A DNA stretch of 64,000 nucleotides from CAZCVI01 sp964502145 (GTDB taxonomy: Bacteria; Acidobacteriota; Aminicenantia; UBA2199), in the NCBI GenBank assembly GCA_964502145.1, contig CAZCVI010000001.1:186001-250000 (forward strand), read 5' to 3'. Under the pieces are notes generated by a model. That model worked only from the letters and a program-made list of their open reading frames with translations. It was not told the origin of the DNA and searched no databases. Positions 45,316 through 53,117 of the stretch are shown here, piece after piece (position 1 is the stretch's first letter; each line of letters starts with the position of its first letter). The position numbers and the translations under genes were made by a program.

Positions 45316-45680
45316 CTTTCAAGGAAATCAAGTACACTGAACCCTTTAAAAAAGACCTCAAAAAGCTCTTGAAACGATTTCTCTCTTTGGAAGATGACTT
45401 GAAGGTATTCATTGCCGTTCAATTAACATTGTTTCATAAACTCCAGAAAGATAATGATGGGATCAAACAAATAACCCACTTGAAAACGGAAATCCCCAGA
45501 ATCTATAAAGCCAGAAAATTTGCATGTAAAAGTTTGAAAGGGAAGGGCGCGGTAACGGGGATCCGGATCATTTATGCTTATTTTGAGAAAGAGGATATGA
45601 TTGAATTCATCGAAATCTATTACAAGGGTGATAAAGAGAATGAGGATACGGAGAGAATAAAAAAGTATCTCCTAACCTGA
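45312..45680 (+). CDS. RelE/ParE-like toxin
   Basis: A 122-residue basic protein overlapping the antitoxin by four bases. The order FKKDLKKLLKRF (helix 1), IPRIYKARKFACKSLKGK (strands with the basic ribosome or gyrase contact) and TGIRIIYAYFEKEDMIEFIEIYYKGDKENED fits the RelE/ParE fold; the ending IYYKGDK is typical. RelE members cut mRNA in the ribosome and ParE members poison gyrase; which applies here cannot be told. It is partnered with a Panacea antitoxin. Confidence 0.85.
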   Translation: MTFKEIKYTEPFKKDLKKLLKRFLSLEDDLKVFIAVQLTLFHKLQKDNDGIKQITHLKTEIPRIYKARKFACKSLKGKGAVTGIRIIYAYFEKEDMIEFIEIYYKGDKENEDTERIKKYLLT

Positions 45681-45785
45681 AAGAGTCTGGCCCCATTTGC
45701 TTTTTATTCCAAGAAACTCAGTTTAATGTAAGGCGTATCCTGCTTGCTTTTTTTTCATGCATTCAAATAGGATGCTCAACGTATT

Positions 45786-46256
45786 TTATTTGTTGATCGC
45801 ATCCAGCAACGCTTGATCAATCACGCCTTGGGTCAGGGCTTCTTGAAGGAGTAGGGCTTGGAGGGCGAGGGATTGATCAATGTGGAATTCTTTCAGCTTG
45901 TCATTGGCAGCGGGCTTTTTGGTTTTCACTTCTACATCCTCACGATATACCAACAGGGATTCGACATCCGCCATGGAATTGGAAAAATTCTCTACCAATA
46001 TCCCTGTATAACCCAAAATAGATGGCGAAACTGTAACACCAGTGAAATTATCGTTCTTAGGCAGATTCTTAAAGAGGTTCTCTATTTTCGCGATGGTATT
46101 TTTATCTATAATCGTAAAGGTGGGGTTGGGTTGTCCTGAATAAACCATAATTGTGGTCTTCATGCCTTTTCCAACGGATTGGGTTTCAACGGTAACACAG
46201 GCCATTATTACCACCACCATAAACATCACCATGATTCGCGTCATACTCTTTTTCAT
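45786..46256 (-). CDS. Small predicted lipoprotein
   Basis: A 156-residue protein. MKKSMTRIMVMFMVVVIMAC is a signal peptide with the lipobox IMAC, so the mature protein should be lipidated at Cys. The rest (TIMVYSGQPNPTFTI, VSPSILGYTGILVENF) has no recognised domain. A GTG at 46265 is an alternative start with a closer AAAGGAG; ATG 46256 gives a cleaner signal peptide. Confidence 0.7.
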   Translation of the reverse strand: MKKSMTRIMVMFMVVVIMACVTVETQSVGKGMKTTIMVYSGQPNPTFTIIDKNTIAKIENLFKNLPKNDNFTGVTVSPSILGYTGILVENFSNSMADVESLLVYREDVEVKTKKPAANDKLKEFHIDQSLALQALLLQEALTQGVIDQALLDAINK

Positions 46257-46292
46257 GATACTCACATTCTCCTTTAATAGCTTATGAAGACT

Positions 46293-46523
46293 TTAACTGT
46301 TCCGGTAATGGGGTATTTGGTTTCTGTCCAGTGTGATATCGTTGGCCAATGAACCTTTGTAGTTTTTTAGCGATTCCCTGACCTTTAAATAAGCGTTTAC
46401 CTGGGGCTTGGGGTGAAGGCGCTCTGTACTGTTCTTTATTGAGAGAATAAGGTTGTATACTCTCAATAAATCTGCTGGTTTCATGGTCTCCAGCGCGTTA
46501 ATGGCTTGTTCTTTTGCTCTCAT
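46293..46523 (-). CDS. Small hypothetical protein, antitoxin-like
   Basis: A 76-residue protein beginning MRAKEQAINALETMKPADL, which recalls short helical antitoxin-type proteins; AGGAGG lies before its ATG. No toxin frame is seen on either side, so the comparison is weak. It is transcribed with, or just before, the lipoprotein gene. Confidence 0.6.
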   Translation of the reverse strand: MRAKEQAINALETMKPADLLRVYNLILSIKNSTERLHPKPQVNAYLKVRESLKNYKGSLANDITLDRNQIPHYRNS

Positions 46524-46594
46524 AACTTTATGCCTCCTGTTTCTCAGTTAAATAATGGCATAATTTCCACATATTGTCAACCATTAAAAAGAAC

Positions 46595-46752
46595 CTGGAT
46601 TCACCATCAAGTTACTGGGAGTTATGGGAATTATGGGAGGTATGGGAAGAATGGGATAAACAAAATTATTCCCATAACTCCCATTCTTCCCATAATTCCC
46701 ATAACTCCCACATGCTTTTACGCTACTTTCAAAGCACTGGCGGTGAATCCAG
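46595..46752. repeat. Dispersed inverted-repeat element, copy 2
   Basis: A 158-bp copy of the element at 35729. The ends are CTGGATTCACC (46595-46605) and GGTGAATCCAG (46742-46752), a perfect 11-bp inverted pair. The inner arms consist of ~9-base GGGAATTAT/GGGAGGTAT-type words and their complement around a GATAAACAAAATTA turn. Here the right spacer is longer (ATGCTTTTACGC...). It fills most of the 314-base gap between two minus-strand genes. Confidence 0.88.
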
Positions 46753-46837
46753 TCGCAACCAACCATAAAAAATAGTGGAGGTCGTCCGCCAGAACGTACC
46801 TCCACTTTTCCGGCCATGGGTTTGGGGGGCCAAGGTT

Positions 46838-47206
46838 TTATTCTTTGAGCATTTTGTTGATCTTACGGTAGATGGTGAACAAGGCAAACACACCGATTCC
46901 GATAGCTGCGAAGATGATGCGTTTTTTCTCTATGATCTCTACAAACTGGGCACCTTCAGGTGTGATTTCTATATAACCCACTGGCACTGCTTTGGCACGG
47001 ATACCCAGCCCCATCCCACTTCTATCTTTTTTGTCCTCATCATCATCCATACAACCATATCCTAAACCCTTGACACACACTTGCGCCACTGGTATTACAG
47101 TGATGTCGCCTTTTTCGGCAGGATCACCAAATACAACTTTAACATTGGCGCTTTTTTGAATCTTCTCGGTCACTTCGTTAATGATCTCTTTAATATTTTC
47201 GTTCAT
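46838..47206 (-). CDS. GerW/YtfJ-family protein
   Basis: A 122-residue protein of the GerW (YtfJ) family: VKVVFGDPAEKGDITVIPVAQV near the N terminus, the glycine-rich GLGIRAKAVPVGYIEI, and a C-terminal membrane helix (IIFAAIGIGVFALFTIY). In Bacillus the relative localises to spores; many non-spore-formers carry homologues of unknown role, so it does not show sporulation here. AGAGG stands before the ATG. Confidence 0.85.
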   Translation of the reverse strand: MNENIKEIINEVTEKIQKSANVKVVFGDPAEKGDITVIPVAQVCVKGLGYGCMDDDEDKKDRSGMGLGIRAKAVPVGYIEITPEGAQFVEIIEKKRIIFAAIGIGVFALFTIYRKINKMLKE

Positions 47207-47290
47207 AATTCTGTACCTCTATCTCTATTTATAACGCCTAGATAAAAAAAAAGCAATCCCTGCGACAACCAAAGTTTTTTTTTTTAAAAA

Positions 47291-47407
47291 AAGAAGACCA
47301 CAGATTACACAGATTAAAATGATTACCCAGATTGGTTTTTTATTTTTGTCATAACCCTCTTTTAATCTGTGTCAATCATTTAAATCTGTGTAATCTGTGG
47401 TCTTCTT
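47291..47407. repeat. Long inverted repeat built from CACAGATTA words
   Basis: A 117-bp near-perfect inverted repeat. The left arm starts AAGAAGACCACAGATTACAC and continues with CACAGATT words; the right arm, ending at 47407, is its complement (TAATCTGTGG then TCTTCTT). The arms are about 40 bases each. It lies immediately downstream of the minus-strand membrane protein gene at 47416, so the hairpin may stabilise or end that transcript. Confidence 0.85.
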
Positions 47408-47415
47408 TTCATCTT

Positions 47416-49059
47416 TTACCTAAAACCTGAACTGTTACAATTGCTTTCTCTATAATAACTGACATAACCGCCAGCATTGGTATACCGTTTAAACTGCTCT
47501 GCTTTAAACCGGGCGGCGAAATAGTGCAAAAACTTTTTTTCCAGCCCTGGAAAAATAAGGATGGCGCGGATCAGGTTGCGGTCCTCTGCTTTGTCCAGGG
47601 AAAAGGTTTTAAACCGAGCAAAGAACGTGTTGTTCAGTACGCCCCAGAACGTGTTGTGCTTTTTATTGATAGTATCCAGTTGCACTGTCGAGAACAGGAT
47701 GTTCTGCCGTTTCATTTCTGTATTCATGTAGATTTGTAGCGCGTAAGAGGCTTCCATGGAGGTGATCGGGTTTGTGATCACCAGTGTGATGTCTGTAGGT
47801 CCCGTATGGTGCGCGATAGATTGGAACCACGCTTGGATATAGTGCCCGGCCCGTGTAAATCCAATAGCCGTATAACGGGTAATGCGCAGTTGATTCAACG
47901 TGATCACCACGAGCATCACCAGAACCACCACAAGTATTTTTTTGCCCCACACCTTTTTTACTGAACTTTTTTTAAAATAATCATTGAGAAATTGGTATAA
48001 TACCAAAATCAACAGTATGATGCCTATTTTACCCGGAAGCTGGTAGCGTTCCGTGATGCCTGCTTTCATATACAGCAGAATTTGCGGGCCCGTGATCATG
48101 GCGGCGAGAAAAAGATACGATAATATCAGCCCTGTTTTATCTTTAGGAGGCCGCTGGTAAAAAAAGAGGGCTAACAAAACGAACAACACCACCACCAACC
48201 CGCCTCCCAGGTATAAAAGATTAACGGTAGTGGCTTTCATTAATTCAAAAACCGTTAAACTCTGGCTGCCTGCGTAGCGAATTTTCATCATTGTTACCCC
48301 GTTATAGATATGAATCAGTTCCCACAGGCAGACCGAGAGTAATATTGCCGCAGTGATACTATTTTCTTTTATCGTGTGCCCCATTGTTTTCTGGCTGGGT
48401 GTTGTCGAACCCTGTTGGTATGCCAGTAGGATTTTCCAGAACACCAGGGCCGGGAGCATCAAGACAAAACTTTCCTTGCACCAGGAAGCCAGTATCGCAA
48501 ACACCACGAATAAGACCGTCATCACCTTTTTTCTCTTTTGATTATAAACGCTTTCTGCCATACACAGTAATGCTGCCGCCAGGAGGAATATACCGGGCGT
48601 TTCTGCCGGTCCCAGTTGCCACCATATCGCGGCTTGCTCGCCTAACACGGTTAAAAGAGCAAAGAACATGGCCTCGATCTGGGAAAAACCGGTTCTGCGC
48701 ATGAAGAGAAACAGTAAAAACGAGGTGAAAACAGCCAGAAACGCGTTATAAATGGACCAGACTAAAAGAGTAGTGCCAAAAACCTTCATCTCAAGACGCC
48801 GATGAAGGAGATAAAAAGGTCGAAACCGAAAGCCGGGGTGGAGCAGATTAGTGATAAATTTCTGGGCTTCGTGGGTGATGGTTGTTTTAGCGATCTCCGG
48901 CTGGAACTGGAGAATCTCATGGTCGTCCATAAAATGGTAACCCGAATCGAGGGTGCCGGTAATCATCAAAATCCCAAACCATAACACCAAAAAAAAGAGT
49001 AGGGTGATCACTGTTTCGTGATTATTGTAGGTTTTACGGAGGTTTGTTATCGCATTCAT
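47416..49059 (-). CDS. Polytopic membrane protein, GT-C glycosyltransferase-like
   Basis: A 547-residue membrane protein with about eleven hydrophobic segments. The first loop after the N-terminal helix holds GYHFMDDHEI, with adjacent acidic residues as in the GT-C/PMT family; FRFRPFYLLHRRLEM and LGPAETPGIFLL are further loop features typical of that group. The C-terminal ~140 residues are soluble. GT-C enzymes use polyprenyl-phosphate sugars at the membrane. Its start overlaps the stop of the methyltransferase gene at 49056 by ATGA, so the two form an operon. Confidence 0.75.
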   Translation of the reverse strand: MNAITNLRKTYNNHETVITLLFFLVLWFGILMITGTLDSGYHFMDDHEILQFQPEIAKTTITHEAQKFITNLLHPGFRFRPFYLLHRRLEMKVFGTTLLVWSIYNAFLAVFTSFLLFLFMRRTGFSQIEAMFFALLTVLGEQAAIWWQLGPAETPGIFLLAAALLCMAESVYNQKRKKVMTVLFVVFAILASWCKESFVLMLPALVFWKILLAYQQGSTTPSQKTMGHTIKENSITAAILLSVCLWELIHIYNGVTMMKIRYAGSQSLTVFELMKATTVNLLYLGGGLVVVLFVLLALFFYQRPPKDKTGLILSYLFLAAMITGPQILLYMKAGITERYQLPGKIGIILLILVLYQFLNDYFKKSSVKKVWGKKILVVVLVMLVVITLNQLRITRYTAIGFTRAGHYIQAWFQSIAHHTGPTDITLVITNPITSMEASYALQIYMNTEMKRQNILFSTVQLDTINKKHNTFWGVLNNTFFARFKTFSLDKAEDRNLIRAILIFPGLEKKFLHYFAARFKAEQFKRYTNAGGYVSYYRESNCNSSGFR

Positions 49060-49739
49060 TTTTTTTCTACCAGTGTCGCCAGGTTGACCATCACCACGCC
49101 CAGTTTATTTTGAAAAATCTTGTCCAAGCGGTACAGAATTTTATTCAGTGGGGGGATCACAAAGGGGAAGAGGTGGATGCCTTTATAGTATATCAAGTGG
49201 ATGTTTTGGTTCAGCAGGAATTTTTTAAATTTATAATAAGGGACCCAGTTTTCATAGCCTTGATACTTGCGAAAGCCCAGTGCATTGGCCAAAACTACCG
49301 AGAAGTACCAGACGCTTTTATTGGGTACAGTGAGTCCTAATTTTCCTTTTGGTTTTAACACCCGTAGCAATTCTTTGGTAGCCTGATAGGGATTGGGTGT
49401 ATGTTCGATGACATCCGAAGAGATCACAAAATCAAAGGTATTATCGGCAAAAGGTAATGCTAAGACTGAACCGCACACGGGGTCTGTGTGTGGATTTTTT
49501 TGTTTTGTAAGTTGCACTAATTTGGGTGCGATATCCAGTGAGGTGACCTGTGCGCCGCGGGCAATGGCTTTTTTTGTAAACCAGCCTGTGCCACAACCGC
49601 CATCCAGGATCGATTTACCTGTCAGGTTCTCTGTGTCCAGGAAATCATCAAAGAGAACTTCTATTCTGCGGTTGGTATCGTACATATTCATGATCTGATC
49701 AAAGTCAGCCGCGATAGTATCGTAAAATTTTTCTTTCAA
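49056..49739 (-). CDS. Class I SAM-dependent methyltransferase
   Basis: A 227-residue methyltransferase with motif I ILDGGCGTGWFTKKA, SLDIAPKLV, LPFADNTFDFVISSDVIEH and a C-terminal helical part (FPFVIPPLNKILYRLDK). It is of the UbiE/Methyltransf_11 type and could act on a lipid or quinone-like acceptor. The start is TTG at 49739, with GGAG at the correct distance and no closer ATG. It is the first gene of the two-gene operon with the GT-C-like protein. Confidence 0.85.
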   Translation of the reverse strand: MKEKFYDTIAADFDQIMNMYDTNRRIEVLFDDFLDTENLTGKSILDGGCGTGWFTKKAIARGAQVTSLDIAPKLVQLTKQKNPHTDPVCGSVLALPFADNTFDFVISSDVIEHTPNPYQATKELLRVLKPKGKLGLTVPNKSVWYFSVVLANALGFRKYQGYENWVPYYKFKKFLLNQNIHLIYYKGIHLFPFVIPPLNKILYRLDKIFQNKLGVVMVNLATLVEKK

Positions 49740-49781
49740 AATGAACTCCGTTTATCCTAATCATGTGGGGTATCTTCAGTT

Positions 49782-49880
49782 CCACATTATAACATATAAC
49801 CACGAGTTAGACAAAATAAAGGGCGTGGATAAAAACGAGAAAAAGAGGGGCCCACGAATTACCCGAATGAACACGAATAG
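49782..49880. repeat. Duplicated ~95-bp intergenic sequence, copy A
   Basis: Closely similar to 50551-50650. Shared landmarks in order are ACATTATAA, ACCAC-AGTTAGACAAAA, GGATAAAA, AAAAAGAG and GGCCCACGAATTAC. In this copy the right-hand inverted arm of CACGAATT words is missing. It lies at the start of the 1.1-kb gap between 49740 and 50867. Confidence 0.78.
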
Positions 49881-50037
49881 TCTTGAAAAAAGGTGAACCG
49901 AGTTTTTTTCCTGTTCATTATGGATGAATTGGCGTACACTGTTTCCCTGTCATTCATTTATTGCTTCATTATGCGTTCATCTATGTAAAAAAGGTTTACA
50001 CTGGGTGGTGTATGCCTTTCCATTTCCTTCTTCCAAG

Positions 50038-50417
50038 GTACAATGTGTCCATGTTAACGTGTATTCAGTAGTATTTGGCGTGGAATTAGTCATTTTTTTG
50101 GTACACTCTCTCCATGTTGAGGTGCAATCATTAAATGTAGTGGTGCAATGTCTAATTGCAGCGGTACAATCATTAAATGTAGTGGTGCAATGTCTAATTG
50201 CAGTGGTACAATCATTAAATGTAGCGGTACAATGTCTAATTGCAGTGGTGCAATGTCTAATTGCAGTGGTACAATGTCTAATTGCAGTGGTAGAATGTCT
50301 AATTGCAGTGGTATAATGTTTAAATGCAGTGCTGCACTCTTAACTTTCACTACTGAAACGTGTTCTTTCCATTTTGAAGTGTCTAGTTGTTGTAGTACAA
50401 CGTTTAAGTTCCAAGCT
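50038..50417. repeat. 21-bp tandem array
   Basis: About eighteen units of exactly 21 bases in register. The central ten (about 50122-50331) are well conserved, of the form GTACAATGTCTAATTGCAGTG alternating with GTGCAATCATTAAATGTAGT variants. Units toward both ends are increasingly diverged. Because 21 is a multiple of three, several frames stay open on both strands. The minus frame gives a PLQLDIV-type seven-residue repeat and the plus frames give QCLIAVV and MSNCSGT repeats. None has a convincing start with a ribosome site, so I regard the array as non-coding or uncertain. Confidence 0.88.
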
Positions 50418-50483
50418 ACTTTGCCTTAAAAAATTCTGAACTGTGTCCCGATAACCCTGGATTATCTTTTTTTATCTGAATAC

Positions 50484-50553
50484 GTAGACGCGCCATCCTT
50501 GGCGCATTGTTTTAGTACTCCGCTTATTAATGCGCCAGGGATGGCGCGTCTAC
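50484..50553. repeat. 25-bp inverted repeat (hairpin)
   Basis: The left arm GTAGACGCGCCATCCTTGGC... (50484-50508) and the right arm ...GGGATGGCGCGTCTAC (50529-50553) are complementary over 25 bases with one mismatch, around a 20-base loop. The arms are much more G+C-rich than the surroundings. It abuts copy B of the duplicated repeat. Confidence 0.88.
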
Positions 50554-50712
50554 ATTATAAAATACAACCACCAGTTAGACAAAAAAAGCGTTTGGATAAA
50601 ACAATCAAAAAGAGTGGCCCACGAATTACACGAATTAACACGAATTTATTGGAAAAAAAACGTTTATTTCCTTTTAATTCGTGTAAATTCGTGTAATTCG
50701 TGGGGGTCTTTT
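50551..50712. repeat. Duplicated intergenic sequence, copy B, with CACGAATTA inverted arms
   Basis: Copy B of the sequence at 49782, followed by a hairpin. The left arm of ~9-base words (CCCACGAATTACACGAATTA, from 50618) and the right arm (TTCGTGTAATTCGTGGG, to 50705) enclose an A/T-rich loop. The right arm is followed by TCTTTTTAT, so on the + strand it could end transcription. The rest of the gap to 50867 shows nothing else except a TATAAT at 50803-50808. Confidence 0.82.
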
Positions 50713-50867
50713 TATGACTTGGACTTCGTTTAAACCCCGACCATCGTTATTCGTTTGTTTTCTACTTCAGGCATGAACCTTCTTTTCTTCCTCATTCTAT
50801 GTTATAATACCTATTAACTACAAAACGAGGTATACATCATGATCTTGGACTTGCAAACGTTGGCACA

Positions 50868-51083
50868 ATGTCTTTAACAAAACGGTTTAAGATGAAAATA
50901 CGTGTAAAAAGTGAAGCCAGCTTTGAACTGTCGACAATTTGTCGACAATTGAAAATGAAGGCTCCCGATGGCAAAATGCGGGAAACCGATGTCGCCGATG
51001 TTCTGGGCTTACTCCGATTTAAATATAATCGAAAAAAAATTGAAGAAAATATTATTTTTGCCATCCGCTGGTGGGTGGTGTGA
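50868..51083 (+). CDS. Small hypothetical protein upstream of the Type III RM genes
   Basis: A 71-residue basic protein (MSLTKRFKMKIRVKSEASF..., ending FAIRWWVV) that I do not recognise. ATG 50868 overlaps a 12-codon frame from ATG 50839 (MILDLQTLAQCL), which has the better ribosome site (GAGG, eight bases upstream) and could lead translation into this gene. A perfect 11-base tandem duplication, TGTCGACAATT twice, lies inside at 50929-50950. TATAAT at 50803 may be its -10 box. It ends 18 bases before the mod gene, so it could be part of that operon. Confidence 0.5.
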   Translation: MSLTKRFKMKIRVKSEASFELSTICRQLKMKAPDGKMRETDVADVLGLLRFKYNRKKIEENIIFAIRWWVV

Positions 51084-51101
51084 TTTTAAGGAGATAACAT
51101 T

Positions 51102-53105
51102 ATGGTAACAAATCAACCTGAAAAAATGAACGGAACTTCTCTCGATATATCCGCCGAGAACCGTAATCGGCTAAAACAGCTTTTTCCTACTGTGTTTACC
51201 GAAACAAAAAACGATAAAGGCGAATTGGTAGAATCCATTGACTTTGAAAAGCTTAAAGCTGAGCTGGGAACCTTTAGTGACCTTTTTGAATCGCGACGGG
51301 AACGGTACGGCATGGATTGGCCGGACAAGAAAGAAGCTTTGCGCCTTATTCAGACAACAAGTGCCGCCACACTCAAACCCTGCCGGGAAGAATCGGTGAA
51401 TTTTGATACCACCGAAAACCTTTTTATAGAAGGCGACAATTTGGAAGTGCTTAAGCTCTTGCAGAAGAGCTATTACAGCAAAGTGAAGATGATTTATATT
51501 GACCCGCCGTACAACACAGGTAAGGAATTTATATACCCAGATAATTTTAGCGAAAGTATCAATACCTATCTGGAATATGCCGGATTGATTGATGGAGACG
51601 GAAAGAAGTTTTCAACCAATACCGCCAATGAAGGCCGCTTCCATACCAAGTGGCTGAATATGATGTACCCGAGGTTGTATTTGGCAAGGAATTTGTTGCG
51701 AGATGATGGGGTGATTTTTATAAGTATTGATGATTCTGAATTTTCTAATCTAATAAATATGTGTAACGAGATATTTGGCGAAGAAAATCTTATAGGAAAA
51801 ATAACTGTGGTGAGCAATCTAAAAGGACGCAGTGATGACAAGTATTTCGCTACTTCCCATAATTATCTTCTTTGTTATAGGAAAAATAACTTTGTTACGC
51901 TTGGAGTCTCATTACCAGAAGAATACTGGGATGATTATCCTGAAATTGATGAGAGTGGGAAAAGATATCGACTCCAGGGTTTGAGGAAAAGAGGCTCTGG
52001 GGCGAAAAGAATTGACAGGCCAAAAATGTATTTTTCTATTTTTATTAATCCCAATACAAAAAGGGTATCACTAAAAAAAGATGATGAATATACATTGGAA
52101 GTAATTCCCCGTCTTTCAGATGGAGAAGATGGCAGATGGAGATGGGGAAGAGATACAGTTGAAGAAAATATTGATCAACTAATGGGTAATACTGTAGGAC
52201 CAGAGAACCGGTGGGATGTATTCCAAATTGATTACGCGGAAGTTGATGGGTCTGTCAAGAGAATTAAACCAAAGACCGTTTGGATTGGATCAGAGTTTTC
52301 AAACGAAAGTGGTAATCTTCAACTTAAAAAAATCCTCGGAAAGAAGACATTCGATACATGCAAACCAACTGGTCTAATTAACTACTGTTTAGAACAATCG
52401 ACAGAAACCGGTGATATTGTGCTTGACTTCTTCTCAGGCTCCTCAACAACCGCCCACGCCGTCCTCGACCTTAACAACCAAGACAACGGCAACCGCAAAT
52501 TCATCATGATCCAACTCCCCGAACCCTGCGCCGAAGACAGTGAAGCATTCAAAGCTGGTTATAAAACCATCGCCGACATTGGCAAGGAACGTATCCGCCG
52601 GGTAATTAAAAAAATTAACGAAGAACAAAAAGGAAAACTGGATTTTAACCCATCCATTAAACAAGACCTTGGCTTCAAAGTTCTCAAACTCAACAAATCC
52701 AACTTCAAACATTGGCAACTACTTGACCCATCCACCCCATCGGATGAAACAGTAGGACGTCTCTTCGAACATATTGACCATATCGAAGACAACGCCACAC
52801 AAGAAGACTTGCTCTATGAAATCCTCCTGAAAGCAGGTTATACTCCAACTGAAAAAATTGAAGCGAAAACCATCGCCGGAAAAAATGTATTTGACATAGC
52901 CGATGGTGCTCTGCTTCTCTGTTTGGAAGATGAAGTCACCAAAGAACTCATTACCGCCATTGCCAACATCGAACCCAAACAGTTTATCTGTCTCGATTAC
53001 GCTTTCAATGGCAATGACCAACTCAAGGTAAACGCCGTGCAAACCTTCGCCGCACACAATATGCAGAAAGAAATACGCAACCAGATCATCTTCAAAACGA
53101 TATAA
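51102..53105 (+). CDS. mod: Type III restriction-modification DNA methyltransferase (Mod)
   Basis: A 667-residue N6-adenine methyltransferase of the beta class. The catalytic motif DPPY lies at residues 134-137 (IYIDPPYNTGKEF), before the SAM-binding motif at about residue 442 (LDFFSGSSTTAHAV). The ~200 residues in between and the C-terminal ~200 residues hold the target-recognition part, which cannot be read for specificity. In a Type III system Mod alone methylates and also guides Res. AAGGAG precedes ATG 51102. No phase-variable simple repeat is present inside the gene. Confidence 0.95.
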   Translation: MVTNQPEKMNGTSLDISAENRNRLKQLFPTVFTETKNDKGELVESIDFEKLKAELGTFSDLFESRRERYGMDWPDKKEALRLIQTTSAATLKPCREESVNFDTTENLFIEGDNLEVLKLLQKSYYSKVKMIYIDPPYNTGKEFIYPDNFSESINTYLEYAGLIDGDGKKFSTNTANEGRFHTKWLNMMYPRLYLARNLLRDDGVIFISIDDSEFSNLINMCNEIFGEENLIGKITVVSNLKGRSDDKYFATSHNYLLCYRKNNFVTLGVSLPEEYWDDYPEIDESGKRYRLQGLRKRGSGAKRIDRPKMYFSIFINPNTKRVSLKKDDEYTLEVIPRLSDGEDGRWRWGRDTVEENIDQLMGNTVGPENRWDVFQIDYAEVDGSVKRIKPKTVWIGSEFSNESGNLQLKKILGKKTFDTCKPTGLINYCLEQSTETGDIVLDFFSGSSTTAHAVLDLNNQDNGNRKFIMIQLPEPCAEDSEAFKAGYKTIADIGKERIRRVIKKINEEQKGKLDFNPSIKQDLGFKVLKLNKSNFKHWQLLDPSTPSDETVGRLFEHIDHIEDNATQEDLLYEILLKAGYTPTEKIEAKTIAGKNVFDIADGALLLCLEDEVTKELITAIANIEPKQFICLDYAFNGNDQLKVNAVQTFAAHNMQKEIRNQIIFKTI

Positions 53106-53117
53106 TGAGGCCAAAGA

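Noticed and set aside
46574..46817. Frames with WELWELWE or GSYGNYG repeats over the dispersed element
   Set aside because: They arise from the 9-bp word arrays of copy 2 on both strands; similar frames appear over copies 1 and 3 and have no start signals.
50121..50331. Possible CRISPR array
   Set aside because: The 21-bp units are contiguous with no spacers of unique sequence and no cas genes lie nearby; it is a plain tandem repeat.
50090..50350. Minus-strand repeat protein (PLQLDIV heptads) and the plus-strand frames over the same array
   Set aside because: All frames are open because the unit is 21 bp; no start has a ribosome site and the heptads contain proline, so a coiled coil is unlikely.
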